NCBI RefSeq assembly: GCF_012034205.1
Contig: NZ_JAATEM010000026.1
Coordinates: 1 to 64,000 of the forward strand
DNA length: 64,000 nt
Origin: Streptomyces composti
GTDB lineage: Bacteria > Actinomycetota > Actinomycetes > Streptomycetales > Streptomycetaceae
Direction: 5' to 3'
A program made the position numbers and the translations under genes. Numbering within the stretch: the first letter of the stretch is position 1; every line of letters starts with the position of its first letter. Under the pieces are notes generated by a model that saw only the letters and a list, made by a program, of their open reading frames with translations, did not search any database and had not been told where the DNA came from. Below are positions 25,014-34,099 of this stretch, piece by piece.

Positions 25014-26312
25014 TCAGTCGTTCCCCGGGCCGTCCTTGGCCCGAGGGGCGTCGGCGGCGCGGTCGGGTCGGTGAGGTGTGCGGTCTGCTCCGCCGTGCGG
25101 CGGCCGGGGGTCGCCGTCCTCCGCCGGGGGCGCACCGTCGTGCCCCGGCGTGGCCGGTGAACGCAGGGCGGCACCGGAGGAGAGCAGCAGCAGTGCGCCC
25201 TGCAGGACGAACGGGGCGGCGACGCCCGCCGCTCCGGCGATCAGGCCGGCGGCCGCGGGCGCGGCGACCTGGCTGAGGCGGTTGCCGGTCAGGCGCAGGG
25301 CCAGGGCGGTGGAGCGGGCATCGCCGGGGGCGGCCTGGACGACCGTCGTCATGGACAGCGGCTGGCCGACGCCCAGGCAGAAGCCGAGCACCGTGAGCAT
25401 CGGCGCCAGCGTCCACACCGGGACCGGCAGGGCGATGCCCGAGCACAGCAGTGCGGCCGTCAGGCAGGTCACGGTGAGGAGCGGGGTCCGGCCGAGCAGC
25501 CGCAGCAGCGGGGTGAGCACGAGCCGGCAGGCGATGGTGGCCGCCGCGCGCAGGCTGAGCAGCAGGCCGATGACGGCGGGGTCGATGCCGCGGTGCTCCC
25601 CGACCACCGGCAGATACGCGGTGAGGATGTCGGTCGCCGACAGCACGGCCATGCTGACGAGGATGCCGCCCGGCACTCCCCTGGCCCGCAGAATGCGCCC
25701 CAGCGGGACCGGCCGGCCGTCCGCGGCACGGGACGTCGCGGTCGCGGGACGCTCGACGCGCCACAGCGAGGTGAGGGCGACGGCGGCTCCGGCGCCCGCC
25801 GCCAGCAGCGCCAGCGCGCTGGTGCCGGCCATGTCGGGACCGCCGATCAGACCGCCCGCCGCGATCGGTCCGGCCAGCTGGCCGAGCGAGGCGCCGATGG
25901 TGAAGTACCCGAAGCTGCGGTCCTGTTCGTGCGGCGCGGACTGGCGGGCGACCAGGGACTGCGCGCCGATGACGAAGCACAGGTGCCCGAGGCCCATCAC
26001 CCCGCTCCACAGGGCCATGGTCCACAGGGAGCCGGCCAGGCCGCCGAGCGCGCAGCCACCCGATATCAGGACGACGCCCAGGGGCAGCAGGGGCGCGCAG
26101 CGGCCGTGGTCGGTGCGCCGGCCGAGCGGCACGGCGGCGAACAGCGGCAGCAGCGCGTACACCGCGGCGATCACCCCCACCGCCCGCTCGTCCGCACCGA
26201 GCGCGAGCGCCCGGTAGGAGACGGCCGGCCGGGCCATCGACACCGCACCCTGCGCGAAGCCGAAGGCGATGACGAGGCGGAGCAGCCAGCCGCGGTTCCC
26301 ACCGGGCGCCAT
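25014..26312 (-). CDS. MFS transporter
   Basis: A 432-residue protein with about 12 membrane helices and an MFS loop 2-3 motif (PLGRRTDHGRCAP). A short Pro/His/Gly-rich tail follows the last helix. The ATG is preceded by AAGGAGG. It begins 25 bases after the CitMHS stop on the same strand, so the two transporters form an operon. The substrate is not evident. It may export or import a product linked to citrate or metal supply (inference). Confidence 0.85.
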   Translation of the reverse strand: MAPGGNRGWLLRLVIAFGFAQGAVSMARPAVSYRALALGADERAVGVIAAVYALLPLFAAVPLGRRTDHGRCAPLLPLGVVLISGGCALGGLAGSLWTMALWSGVMGLGHLCFVIGAQSLVARQSAPHEQDRSFGYFTIGASLGQLAGPIAAGGLIGGPDMAGTSALALLAAGAGAAVALTSLWRVERPATATSRAADGRPVPLGRILRARGVPGGILVSMAVLSATDILTAYLPVVGEHRGIDPAVIGLLLSLRAAATIACRLVLTPLLRLLGRTPLLTVTCLTAALLCSGIALPVPVWTLAPMLTVLGFCLGVGQPLSMTTVVQAAPGDARSTALALRLTGNRLSQVAAPAAAGLIAGAAGVAAPFVLQGALLLLSSGAALRSPATPGHDGAPPAEDGDPRPPHGGADRTPHRPDRAADAPRAKDGPGND

Positions 26313-26337
26313 GATCGGATCCTCCTTCGAGGCGGGG

Positions 26338-27774
26338 TCAGACGATGCCGAAGAGCAGGCCCGCGCCGAGGATCAGCAGACAGGTCAGGGCGGCCCACTT
26401 GACCACGAACCGCGTGTGGTCGCCGAACTCCACCCTGGCCATGCCGACCAGCACATACACGGCGGGCACCAGCGGGCTGGACATGTGCAGGGGCTGGCCG
26501 ACCAGGGAGGCGCGGGCCATCTCCAGCGGGGACACCCCGTGGGCGGCGCCGGCCTCGGCGAGGACCGGCAGGACCCCGAAGTAGAAGCCGTCGTTGGACA
26601 TGAAGTAGGTGAGCGGCAGGCTCAGCACTCCGGTGACCAGGGCCATGTGCGGGCCCATGGCCTCGGGGACGACGCCGACCATCCAGCGGGCCATGTGGTC
26701 GACCATGCCGGTGCCCTGGAGCACGCCGGTGAAGACGGCGGCGGCGAAGACCATGCCGGAGACGTTCAGGACGTTGTCGGCGTGGGCCGCGATGCGGGCC
26801 TTCTGGTCGGGGAGGTGGGGGAAGTTGACGGAGAGGGCGAGCGCGGCGCCCAGCAGGAACAGCACCGGGATCGGCAGCAGTTCCAGGATCATGGCGGTGA
26901 GCAGAACGACCGTGAGCAGCGCGTTGAACCAGTACAGCCCGGGACGCAGGGTGGCGCGGTTCGGGTCGATGCCCTGGAATCCGTCCCCGGCCCCGGTCTC
27001 CTTGCCGGTCCCGGTACCCGCGCCGCCGGCCGGCGGCGCCTGCGCGGCCTCGCCGCCGGCAGTCCCCTCACCGGAGGCACCGGCGCCGGCACCCGCGCCG
27101 ACCAGCACGGCCTCCTTCGCCTCGTCGTCCTCCTTCACCGGCGCCTCGTCCAGGGTCAGCACGCCGAGCCGCCTGCGCTCGCGCAGGCCGAGTGCCCAGG
27201 CGAGGACGAACACGCCGAGCAGGCCGACCAGCAGCGCGGGGATCATCGGCACGAAGATGTCGGCGGCGTCGAGCTTCAGCGCGGTGGCGGCGCGGGCGGT
27301 GGGGCCGCCCCAGGGCAGGGTGTTCATCACGCCGTTGGCCATGGCGGCGACGCCGGTCATCACCACCCGGCTCATGCCGAGGCGCTTGTACAGCGGGTAC
27401 ATCGCCGAGACGGTGATCATGAAGGTGGTGGATCCGTCGCCGTCCAGGGAGACCACGGCGGCGAGCACCGCGGTACCGACGACGATGCGCATCGGGTCCG
27501 CCTTGCAGAACCGCAGGATGCCGCGGACGACCGGGTCGAAGAGGCCGACGTCGATCATGACGCCGAAGTAGACGATCGCGAACATGAGCATCGCCGCGGT
27601 GGGGGCGAGGCCGGCCACGCCGTCGATGACGTAGTCACCGAGGTGGGCGGCCTCGCCGACGAGCACGCAGAACAGTGCGGGGATCAGCACCAGCGCCGCG
27701 ATCGGCGACATCTTCTTCAGCATGATCAGGACCAGGAAGGTCGCGATCATGGCGAAGCCGAGAATGGTCAGCAT
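26338..27774 (-). CDS. CitMHS-family metal-citrate/proton symporter
   Basis: A 478-residue membrane protein with two groups of helices separated by a long Ala/Gly/Thr-rich cytosolic loop (about 215-300). The start MLTILGFAMIATFLVLIML and the GDGSTTFMIT and NDGFYFGVLPVLAEAG motifs identify CitMHS (CitM/CitH). These import citrate complexed to Mg2+ or other divalent ions with protons. The unusual loop may be lineage-specific. A widely spaced perfect inverted repeat lies directly upstream. Confidence 0.9.
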   Translation of the reverse strand: MLTILGFAMIATFLVLIMLKKMSPIAALVLIPALFCVLVGEAAHLGDYVIDGVAGLAPTAAMLMFAIVYFGVMIDVGLFDPVVRGILRFCKADPMRIVVGTAVLAAVVSLDGDGSTTFMITVSAMYPLYKRLGMSRVVMTGVAAMANGVMNTLPWGGPTARAATALKLDAADIFVPMIPALLVGLLGVFVLAWALGLRERRRLGVLTLDEAPVKEDDEAKEAVLVGAGAGAGASGEGTAGGEAAQAPPAGGAGTGTGKETGAGDGFQGIDPNRATLRPGLYWFNALLTVVLLTAMILELLPIPVLFLLGAALALSVNFPHLPDQKARIAAHADNVLNVSGMVFAAAVFTGVLQGTGMVDHMARWMVGVVPEAMGPHMALVTGVLSLPLTYFMSNDGFYFGVLPVLAEAGAAHGVSPLEMARASLVGQPLHMSSPLVPAVYVLVGMARVEFGDHTRFVVKWAALTCLLILGAGLLFGIV

Positions 27775-27782
27775 GAGTGGAC

Positions 27783-27836
27783 ACCTAACGTTCGCCCTTG
27801 AACTCCACCAGGGCCGGCGGTGCGACGACGTTAGGT
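27783..27836. promoter_or_regulatory. spaced inverted repeat upstream of the citrate transporter
   Basis: ACCTAACGT (27783-27791) and ACGTTAGGT (27828-27836) are perfect 9-bp inverted copies separated by 36 bases. The inner arm is about 9 bases before the CitMHS start. The arrangement suits two repressor or response-regulator half-sites on about the same face of the helix. Confidence 0.6.
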
Positions 27837-27906
27837 ACCGCTGAACACCGTCAACAAGACATTGACCCGCGAGCAATATGCGCAGAACTGCTGGTCACGG
27901 CTTTGC

Positions 27907-30180
27907 TCAGGTCAGCGCCCCGGGCTTTTCGGCCGCCTCGGCCGCCTCCGGGGCCACCGGGGCCACCTCGACGGGTACGCCGTTGAGGACGGCGTTGCCG
28001 GAGAGCGGGTCGAGCCGGGTGCCGTCGAGGAGCTGGTTGACATTAACTCCGGGGTCGCCGGCGGCGTGCCGCAGCCGGGTGCCGGGGCGGTCGTGGCCCC
28101 AGCCGTGCGGGAGGCTCACCACGCCCTGGCGGACCGCGTCGGTGATCTCGGCGGGCGCGGTCACCGCTCCCCCGGCGCCGGTGATCCGCACCGGCTGCCC
28201 GTCCGCGATGCCGAGGCGCCCGGCGTCGTCGGGGTGCAGGTGCAGGGTGCAGCGGTTGGAGCCGCCGGTGAGTGCGGGCACGTTGTGCAGCCAGCTGTTG
28301 TTGGACCGCAGATGGCGGCGGCCGACGAGGACGAGTCCCTCGGCGCGCCGGCCGAGGGCGGTGCGCAGCCGGGGCAGGTCGGCGGCGATCGGTGCGGGCA
28401 GCAGCTCGACCTTGCCGCTGCGGGTCTTCAGCGGCTGCGGCAGCCTCGGGCGCAGCGGCCCGAGGTCGATGCCGTGCGGGTGGTCGAGCAGCCGGGCGAG
28501 GCCGAGGCCGTCGGGCCGGGCGCCGAAGCCGTCGCCGTAGGGGCCGAGGCGCAGCATCATGTCCAGGCGCCGCTCGGGTCCGTCGGCGCCGGTCAGCAGG
28601 CCCGCGAGTTCCTTCGGGTCGCGGCCGTGCACCGGGGAGACGGGGTCGTTCACGGCCTTGCCGAGGGTCTGGTCGATCACCGTCTCGTCCACGGCGGACG
28701 GGTCGGCTCCGTGCATGCCGGTGGCGGCGAGGACCAGCCGGGCCAGGATCTCGGTCTCGGCCATGCGGCCGGGTTCCAGGGGGACGGCGGGGCGGGTGTA
28801 GCGGACCTGGTTGCGGACGGCGAGGGTGTTGAAGGCGAAGTCGTAGTGCGGGCTCTGCGCGGGCGGGGGCGGGGGCAGCACCACATCGGCGTGGCGGGAG
28901 GTCTCGTTGAGGTAGGGGTCGACGCTCACCATGAAGTCGAGCGACCCGAGGGCCTTGTCGAGGCGGTTGCCGTCGGGTGCGGAGAGCACGGGGTTGGCGG
29001 CGACCACGATCAGGGCGCGGATCGGTTCGCCCTCCTCGGTGACCGTGTCGATCTCCTCGGCGAGGGCCGAGAGGGGCAGTTCGGACTTGGCCTCGGGGTG
29101 GCGGGAGACGCGTGAGTGCCAGCGGCCGAGGGCGAAGCCGCGGCCGGGTCCGGCGGGGCGCGGGGTCTTGTCGGTGGCCGACAGCGGGAAGAGGGCGCCG
29201 CCGGGGCGGTCGAGGTTACCGGTGAGGATGTTGAGGACGTCGACCAGCCAGGAGGCGAGCGTGCCGTGCGGGACGGTGCAGCTGCCGATGCGGCCGTAGA
29301 CGGCGGCGGTGGGGGCGGCGGCGAGCTCCCGGGCGAGGGTGCGGATGGTGTCCGCGTCGACGTCGCAGGCCGCGGCGGCGGCCCCGGGGGTGAAGTCCCG
29401 CAGGGCGTCGCGGAGTTCGCCGAGGCCGTCCAGGTGGGGGGTGAGCCGGCCCGGGTCGGCGAGCCCTTCCTCGAGGAGGGTGTGCGCCATGGCCGCGAGC
29501 AGCAGGGCGTCCGTGCCGGGGCGGACCGCGATGTGCCGGTCGGCGAGGCGGGCGGTGCGGGTGCGGCGCGGGTCCACGACGGTGAGGGTGCCGCCGCGGG
29601 CCTTCAGCGCCTTCAGGCGGCCGGGAAAGTCCGGGGCGGTGCACAGACTGCCGTTGGACTCCAGCGGGTTGGCGCCGATCAGCAGGAGGTGGTCGGTGCG
29701 GTCCAGGTCGGGGACGGGGATGGCGTTGGCGTCCCCGAAGAGCAGCCCGCTGGAGACGTGCTTGGGCATCTGGTCGACGGTGGAGGCGGTGAACAGGCTG
29801 CGGGTGCCGAGCCCGGCGACCAGCAGGGGCGGGTAGAGGGCACCCGCCATGGTGTGCACATTGGGGTTGCCGAGGACCACGCCCACGGAGTTCGCGCCGT
29901 ACCGCTCGGCAACGGGACGGAGGCCGGCGGCAACCGCGTCGAACGCCTCCCGCCAGCCGGCCTCGCGCAGCTCGCCCCCGTCCCGGATCAGGGGGACGCG
30001 CAGCCGGTCGGGGTCGTTGTCCAGGTCAGGGAAGGCGGCGCCCTTGGGGCAGATGAAGCCCTTGCTGAACACGTCCTCGCGGTCGCCCCGGGCGCGGGTG
30101 ACCCTGCCGTCCTCGATGGTGAGCGTCAGGCCGCAGGTGGCCTCGCACAGGGGGCAGATGCGCAGAGCGGTGCGGGACAC
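27907..30180 (-). CDS. molybdopterin-dependent oxidoreductase (DMSO reductase family)
   Basis: A 757-residue enzyme. The N-terminal [4Fe-4S] ligands are CPLCEATC near residues 9-16 and a fourth Cys in GFICPKG near 46. Molybdopterin-guanine-dinucleotide binding segments include GANPLESNGS and VDPRRTRTA. A C-terminal molydopterin dinucleotide-binding barrel contains PHGWGHDRPGT. The GTG has GGGAGGA upstream. There is no Tat signal, so it is cytosolic. No electron-transfer partner subunits are adjacent. It could be a formate-dehydrogenase or assimilatory-type enzyme, and the substrate is unresolved. Confidence 0.87.
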   Translation of the reverse strand: MSRTALRICPLCEATCGLTLTIEDGRVTRARGDREDVFSKGFICPKGAAFPDLDNDPDRLRVPLIRDGGELREAGWREAFDAVAAGLRPVAERYGANSVGVVLGNPNVHTMAGALYPPLLVAGLGTRSLFTASTVDQMPKHVSSGLLFGDANAIPVPDLDRTDHLLLIGANPLESNGSLCTAPDFPGRLKALKARGGTLTVVDPRRTRTARLADRHIAVRPGTDALLLAAMAHTLLEEGLADPGRLTPHLDGLGELRDALRDFTPGAAAAACDVDADTIRTLARELAAAPTAAVYGRIGSCTVPHGTLASWLVDVLNILTGNLDRPGGALFPLSATDKTPRPAGPGRGFALGRWHSRVSRHPEAKSELPLSALAEEIDTVTEEGEPIRALIVVAANPVLSAPDGNRLDKALGSLDFMVSVDPYLNETSRHADVVLPPPPPAQSPHYDFAFNTLAVRNQVRYTRPAVPLEPGRMAETEILARLVLAATGMHGADPSAVDETVIDQTLGKAVNDPVSPVHGRDPKELAGLLTGADGPERRLDMMLRLGPYGDGFGARPDGLGLARLLDHPHGIDLGPLRPRLPQPLKTRSGKVELLPAPIAADLPRLRTALGRRAEGLVLVGRRHLRSNNSWLHNVPALTGGSNRCTLHLHPDDAGRLGIADGQPVRITGAGGAVTAPAEITDAVRQGVVSLPHGWGHDRPGTRLRHAAGDPGVNVNQLLDGTRLDPLSGNAVLNGVPVEVAPVAPEAAEAAEKPGALT

Positions 30181-30223
30181 GGGTCCTCCCGGGCAGGGCG
30201 GCGGCACGCGGACGGACCGAGCA

Positions 30224-30239
30224 TACCGACCGGTAGGCA
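30224..30239. promoter_or_regulatory. TetR-type operator, site 4
   Basis: TACCGACCGGTAGGCA matches site 1 at 15 of 16 bases. It is 44 bases upstream of the molybdopterin oxidoreductase GTG. Confidence 0.6.
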
Positions 30240-30441
30240 TGGAGGGGAGGGGTTACGGCTCACGGAAGTGGCCGGACCGGGGCGCGGGGCGGATCGTCCG
30301 GGCGGAGCGGTCGGGGCGCGCAGCCGGGCCGTTCGAGGTCGTGCTACGGGGCGGACACGGGCCGGCGGATCCCCTTGAGGACAGCCGGTCGGCGTCGGTC
30401 AGTCCATGAGTCAGACCCACCCGGAGACGCCACCGGCATCC

Positions 30442-31065
30442 TCACTGGCAGTCCAGCACGCGGGCGAGGTAGGCCCGCAGCATCTCCCGCAGCTCCTCGA
30501 TCACCTTCTCGTCCCCCTCGGGCGAGAGCCGGAAGGCGAGCTGGATCAGGCCGTCGGCGGTCTCGACGGCGATCAGGACGGTGCGGCGCAGGTTCTCGTC
30601 GGCGGTGCGGCCGAGGTGGGCGGAGAGCAGGTCGGTGAGGCGTCCGGCGACGCGGTGGTTGGGTTCGGTGCGCTCGGCGCCCACCGGTATCTGGTTGCCG
30701 AAGTCGACCAGGGAGAAGCCGGGAGCGGTGCGCTTCATGTCCAGGTACTCGTCGATCACGACGTCCATGGCATGGCGCCAGCCGCGGTCCCCCGCGCCCT
30801 TGAGACGGTCGGTGACCCGTGCGGTGAAGCGCTCCAGATTGCGGTGCGCCAGGGCGTCCGCCATCTGCCGTTTGTTGCTGAAGAAGCGGTAGACGGAGCC
30901 GATGGGAACACCGGCCCGCTCGGCGACGGCGCGGGTGCTCAGGTCGTCGTAGCCGACCTCGTCGAGGAGGTCGGCGCAGGCGTCCAGGATCCTGGCCAGC
31001 CGTTCGGCGCTGCGCCGCTGCACGGGGGCACGGCGGAGAGAGGTCGCATGGGGCACGGCCCTCAT
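30442..31065 (-). CDS. TetR-family regulator coupled to a lipoprotein gene
   Basis: A 207-residue TetR protein. The HTH is ARILDACADLLDEVGYDDLSTRAVAERAGVPIGSVYRFFSNKRQM at about 20-65. The ATG overlaps the stop of the upstream lipoprotein gene by four bases (ATGA), so it is translationally coupled to it. The longer upstream frame only mirrors the lipoprotein's Gly-rich tail. The C-terminal domain has the conserved length for a ligand-binding helical bundle. Ligand and targets are unknown. Confidence 0.86.
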   Translation of the reverse strand: MRAVPHATSLRRAPVQRRSAERLARILDACADLLDEVGYDDLSTRAVAERAGVPIGSVYRFFSNKRQMADALAHRNLERFTARVTDRLKGAGDRGWRHAMDVVIDEYLDMKRTAPGFSLVDFGNQIPVGAERTEPNHRVAGRLTDLLSAHLGRTADENLRRTVLIAVETADGLIQLAFRLSPEGDEKVIEELREMLRAYLARVLDCQ

Positions 31066-31712
31066 GATGCCTGTTCGCCACCGGCCGGTGAACCTGGCCC
31101 TCCCCTCGCGGCCGGGGCACCCGTCCCGCCGCCTTCCGCCGGTGGGGTGCCCGTCCCGCCGCCGCCCTCCGCCGGGGTACCGTTCCCGCCCGCCGGTGCG
31201 CCGGCCGGGCCCGGGGCCGGCTCCGAGACGGTGACGTCGGCGGTGCTCTCCACCGGCTCCCCGTCGACGGCCCACACCGAGCCGTCGTCGGCGTAGAGGC
31301 GGGCGGTGACCTGGTGGGTGCCGCGCGGCAGCATCCGGGCGGAGAGATGGTGCTCGGCGGTGCGCAGCCGGGCGACGAGGCGTTCGTCGACGTAGAGGTG
31401 GGCAAGGCCGCGGCCGGCCTCCGCCCGCTTCGGCGCCCCCTGGGGCGAGAAGCGGAAGTTGCGCAGGGTCAGGCGCACGCCCCAGCCGCCGTCGGGGTCG
31501 GGGGTGACCTCGACGCGGACCTCGGGGGCACCCTGCTCGCCCACCTCGCGGTAGGGCCGCCCGTCCGCGTCGCGGTCCTCCAGCAGGTCGCCCACCGGCG
31601 AGGGCGAGACCGCGTCCGTCTCGGGGGCGTCACGGGTGGAGCAGCCCGCGGCCCCGGCCACGGTGACCGCGCAGACCGCGAGCGCGGCGATCAGGCTCCG
31701 CGTCCTGAACAT
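31062..31712 (-). CDS. secreted lipoprotein, uncharacterised
   Basis: A 216-residue protein with a type II signal peptide. The hydrophobic core is LIAALAVCAVTVAG and the lipobox AGAAGC gives a lipidated Cys24. The middle domain (about 40-165) contains beta-rich segments with HQVTARLYADDGSVWAVDGEP, suggesting an immunoglobulin-like or copper-chaperone-like fold. The tail (about 165-216) is low-complexity Gly/Pro/Ala. The ATGA junction ties it to the downstream TetR gene. Function is unknown. Confidence 0.78.
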   Translation of the reverse strand: MFRTRSLIAALAVCAVTVAGAAGCSTRDAPETDAVSPSPVGDLLEDRDADGRPYREVGEQGAPEVRVEVTPDPDGGWGVRLTLRNFRFSPQGAPKRAEAGRGLAHLYVDERLVARLRTAEHHLSARMLPRGTHQVTARLYADDGSVWAVDGEPVESTADVTVSEPAPGPAGAPAGGNGTPAEGGGGTGTPPAEGGGTGAPAARGGPGSPAGGEQAS

Positions 31713-31853
31713 GCCAGGAGCCTAGAACGGCGGCGGGACTCCGCGGATCCGTCTGGAGTCGGGTTCCGGGTCATCCGCCGAGAGGACGAGAGGACCGCAC
31801 GCCCTTCCGGGTGCATCGGTCCGCGCGGCCCTCTTGCGCCAGGGAAACCGCAA

Positions 31854-31873
31854 TCCTACGGTGTCGCATAGGA
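31854..31873. promoter_or_regulatory. inverted repeat upstream of hmgA
   Basis: TCCTA and TAGGA separated by 10 bases, 31 bases upstream of the homogentisate dioxygenase start. It is a small dyad and only a candidate operator. Confidence 0.3.
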
Positions 31874-31903
31874 ATCGATCCGTGCCGCAAGGGAGCAGCG
31901 AAG

Positions 31904-33253
31904 ATGAGTGATGGGGGCACCGCCCGGGCGGGCCAGTCGGAGCGTGACGAGGCGCGCAAGGTCGCCGAGTCGCTGACCTATCTGTCCGGCTTCGGCAACG
32001 AGCACAGCTCGGAGGCCGTGCCGGGCGCCCTGCCCGTGGGACGGAACTCGCCGCAGCGCGCTCCGCTCGGTCTGTACGCGGAGCAGCTGAGCGGCACGGC
32101 CTTCACCGAGCCGCGGGCCGTCAACCGCCGCTCCTGGCTGTACCGGATCCGCCCGTCGGCCGCGCACCCGGCGTTCACCCGCGCCGGCAACGGCACGCTG
32201 CGCACCGCGCCGTTCAACCAGACCGCGCCGGACCCGAACCGGCTGCGCTGGGACCCGCTGCCCGAGCCGGGACCGGACACGGACTTCCTGGCCGGCCTGT
32301 GGACCCTGGGCGGCAACGGGGACGTCACCCAGCGCACCGGCATGGCCGTGCACCTGTATCACGCCAACGCCTCCATGAAGCGGGTCTTCAGCAACGCGGA
32401 CGGCGAGCTGCTGATCGTCCCGGAGCGGGGCGGGCTGCTGCTGCGCACCGAGTTCGGGCTGCTGCACGCAGAGCCGGGGCACATCGCGCTGATCCCCCGC
32501 GGTGTCCGCTTCCGCGTCGAGCTCCTGGACGCCACGGCCCGCGGCTACGTCTGCGAGAACTACGGCGCCGCCTTCCGCCTGCCCGACCTCGGCCCGATCG
32601 GTGCCAACGGGCTGGCCAACGCACGGGACTTCCAGGCGCCGGTCGCGGCGTACGAGGACGTCGAGGGCCCGGTGGAGGTGGTGAACAAGTTCTGCGGCAA
32701 CCTGTGGTCGGCGACCTATGGCCACTCCCCGCTGGATGTGGTCGCCTGGCACGGCAACTATGTGCCGTACGTCTACGACCTGCGCCGCTTCAATGTGCTG
32801 GGCACCATCTCCTACGACCACCCGGACCCGTCGATCTTCACGGTGCTGACCTCGCCGAGCGACACACCCGGGCTGGCCGGGGTGGACTTCGTGGTGTTCG
32901 CCCCGCGCTGGCTGGTGGGCGAGGACACCTTCCGGCCGCCGTACTTCCACCGGAACGTGATGAGCGAGTACATGGGCCTGATCGAGGGCGCCTACGACGC
33001 GAAGGCCGAGGGCTTCGTGCCGGGCGGCGGCTCGCTGCACAACATGATGTCGGCGCACGGCCCGGACCGGGAGACCTTCGAGCGGGCGAGCAACGCGGAG
33101 CTGAAGCCGCAGAAGATCGACGACGGTCTCGCGTTCATGTTCGAGACGCGCTGGCCGGTGATCCTCACGCCGCAGGCGGCGCGCGCGGAGCACGTCCAGG
33201 AGCGGTACGACGCCGTCTGGGAGGGCTTCGAGCGTCACTTCCGGGAGCAGTGA
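31904..33253 (+). CDS. hmgA: homogentisate 1,2-dioxygenase
   Basis: A 449-residue iron-dependent ring-cleavage enzyme that opens homogentisate to maleylacetoacetate in tyrosine/phenylalanine catabolism. The N-terminal LSGFGNEHSSEAVPGALP and QRAPLGLYAEQLSGTAFT blocks are diagnostic. Fe(II) ligands are visible in the C-terminal cupin: His and Glu in FHRNVMSEYMG and a His in GGGSLHNMMSAHGPD. The ATG has GGGAG upstream. The pathway partners (fumarylacetoacetase, isomerase) are not in this window. A GntR gene follows on the same strand. Confidence 0.95.
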   Translation: MSDGGTARAGQSERDEARKVAESLTYLSGFGNEHSSEAVPGALPVGRNSPQRAPLGLYAEQLSGTAFTEPRAVNRRSWLYRIRPSAAHPAFTRAGNGTLRTAPFNQTAPDPNRLRWDPLPEPGPDTDFLAGLWTLGGNGDVTQRTGMAVHLYHANASMKRVFSNADGELLIVPERGGLLLRTEFGLLHAEPGHIALIPRGVRFRVELLDATARGYVCENYGAAFRLPDLGPIGANGLANARDFQAPVAAYEDVEGPVEVVNKFCGNLWSATYGHSPLDVVAWHGNYVPYVYDLRRFNVLGTISYDHPDPSIFTVLTSPSDTPGLAGVDFVVFAPRWLVGEDTFRPPYFHRNVMSEYMGLIEGAYDAKAEGFVPGGGSLHNMMSAHGPDRETFERASNAELKPQKIDDGLAFMFETRWPVILTPQAARAEHVQERYDAVWEGFERHFREQ

Positions 33254-33314
33254 TGCCGCACGCCTCTTCCGTCCACCGATTGCACTGAACGTTCCCGACC
33301 GGTACGGATAGCCC

Positions 33315-34064
33315 GTGACCTCCTTCGCTCCGGACTCGATCGTCCTGAACCGCAAGCTGCCGCTCTGGTACCAGGTGTCGCAGTCGCTGCGCGCCTCGAT
33401 CCTCGGCCGCTCGCCGCAGGACCCGCTGCGGCTGCCCACCGAGGAGCAGCTGGCGGGGCACTACGGCGTGAGCGTGCTGACCATGCGGCAGGCGCTGAAG
33501 GAGCTGGAGGACGAGGGGCTGATCTCCCGGCACCGGCGGCGGGGCACGTTCATCGAGCCGGACGCCCGCAGGGGCTCCCCGGTGCGGCTCCTCGGCTCGG
33601 TGGACGCCATCGTGGCCCAGCAGTCCGGGATGACCACCGAGCTGCTGGAGCACGGCCCCGCCCCGGTGCCGGCGGAACTCGCCGAACACTTCCCGGACCT
33701 GACCGAGGTGGCGACGTACCACCGGCTGCGCAGCGACGAGAAGACCGGGGAGCCCACCAACCACGCCCGCAACTACGTCCGCCCCGAACTGGCCGAGCGC
33801 ATCGACCTGGACGATCTGGTGCGCTGGCCCATGACCAAGGTGCTGCGGGACGTCGTCGGGGTGGACATCAGCCGCATCACCGACACCGTCGAGGCACGGC
33901 TCGCGGACCCGGAGACCGCCCGGCTGCTCGAGGTTCCGCTGCTGAGCCCGATCCTGCACTACACCGGCATCACCTACGACACCGAGGGACGCCCGCTGGA
34001 CGTGGCCGTCATCAACTACCGGGGCGACCGCTTCTCCTTCACGGTGACCCTGGACGCCACCTGA
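33315..34064 (+). CDS. GntR-family regulator, HutC/UTRA subgroup
   Basis: A 249-residue regulator. The N-terminal GntR winged helix is at about 10-80 (LPLWYQVSQSLRASIL...LPTEEQLAGHYGVSVLTMRQAL), and the UTRA ligand domain runs from about 95 to the end, with TYHRLRSDEKTGEP and DVAVINYRGDRFSFTV. The GTG start is 61 bases after hmgA. UTRA domains bind small metabolites such as urocanate or sugars. Given the position, an aromatic-catabolism ligand is possible (inference). Confidence 0.88.
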   Translation: MTSFAPDSIVLNRKLPLWYQVSQSLRASILGRSPQDPLRLPTEEQLAGHYGVSVLTMRQALKELEDEGLISRHRRRGTFIEPDARRGSPVRLLGSVDAIVAQQSGMTTELLEHGPAPVPAELAEHFPDLTEVATYHRLRSDEKTGEPTNHARNYVRPELAERIDLDDLVRWPMTKVLRDVVGVDISRITDTVEARLADPETARLLEVPLLSPILHYTGITYDTEGRPLDVAVINYRGDRFSFTVTLDAT

Positions 34065-34099
34065 CCCGGCTGCCGGTGCCAGGTCGTACGATGCCCTGC

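Noticed and set aside
33293..33308. TCCCGACCGGTACGGA as a fifth TetR-type operator before the GntR gene
   Set aside because: The core CCGG is there but the right half is shifted by one base and breaks the dyad.
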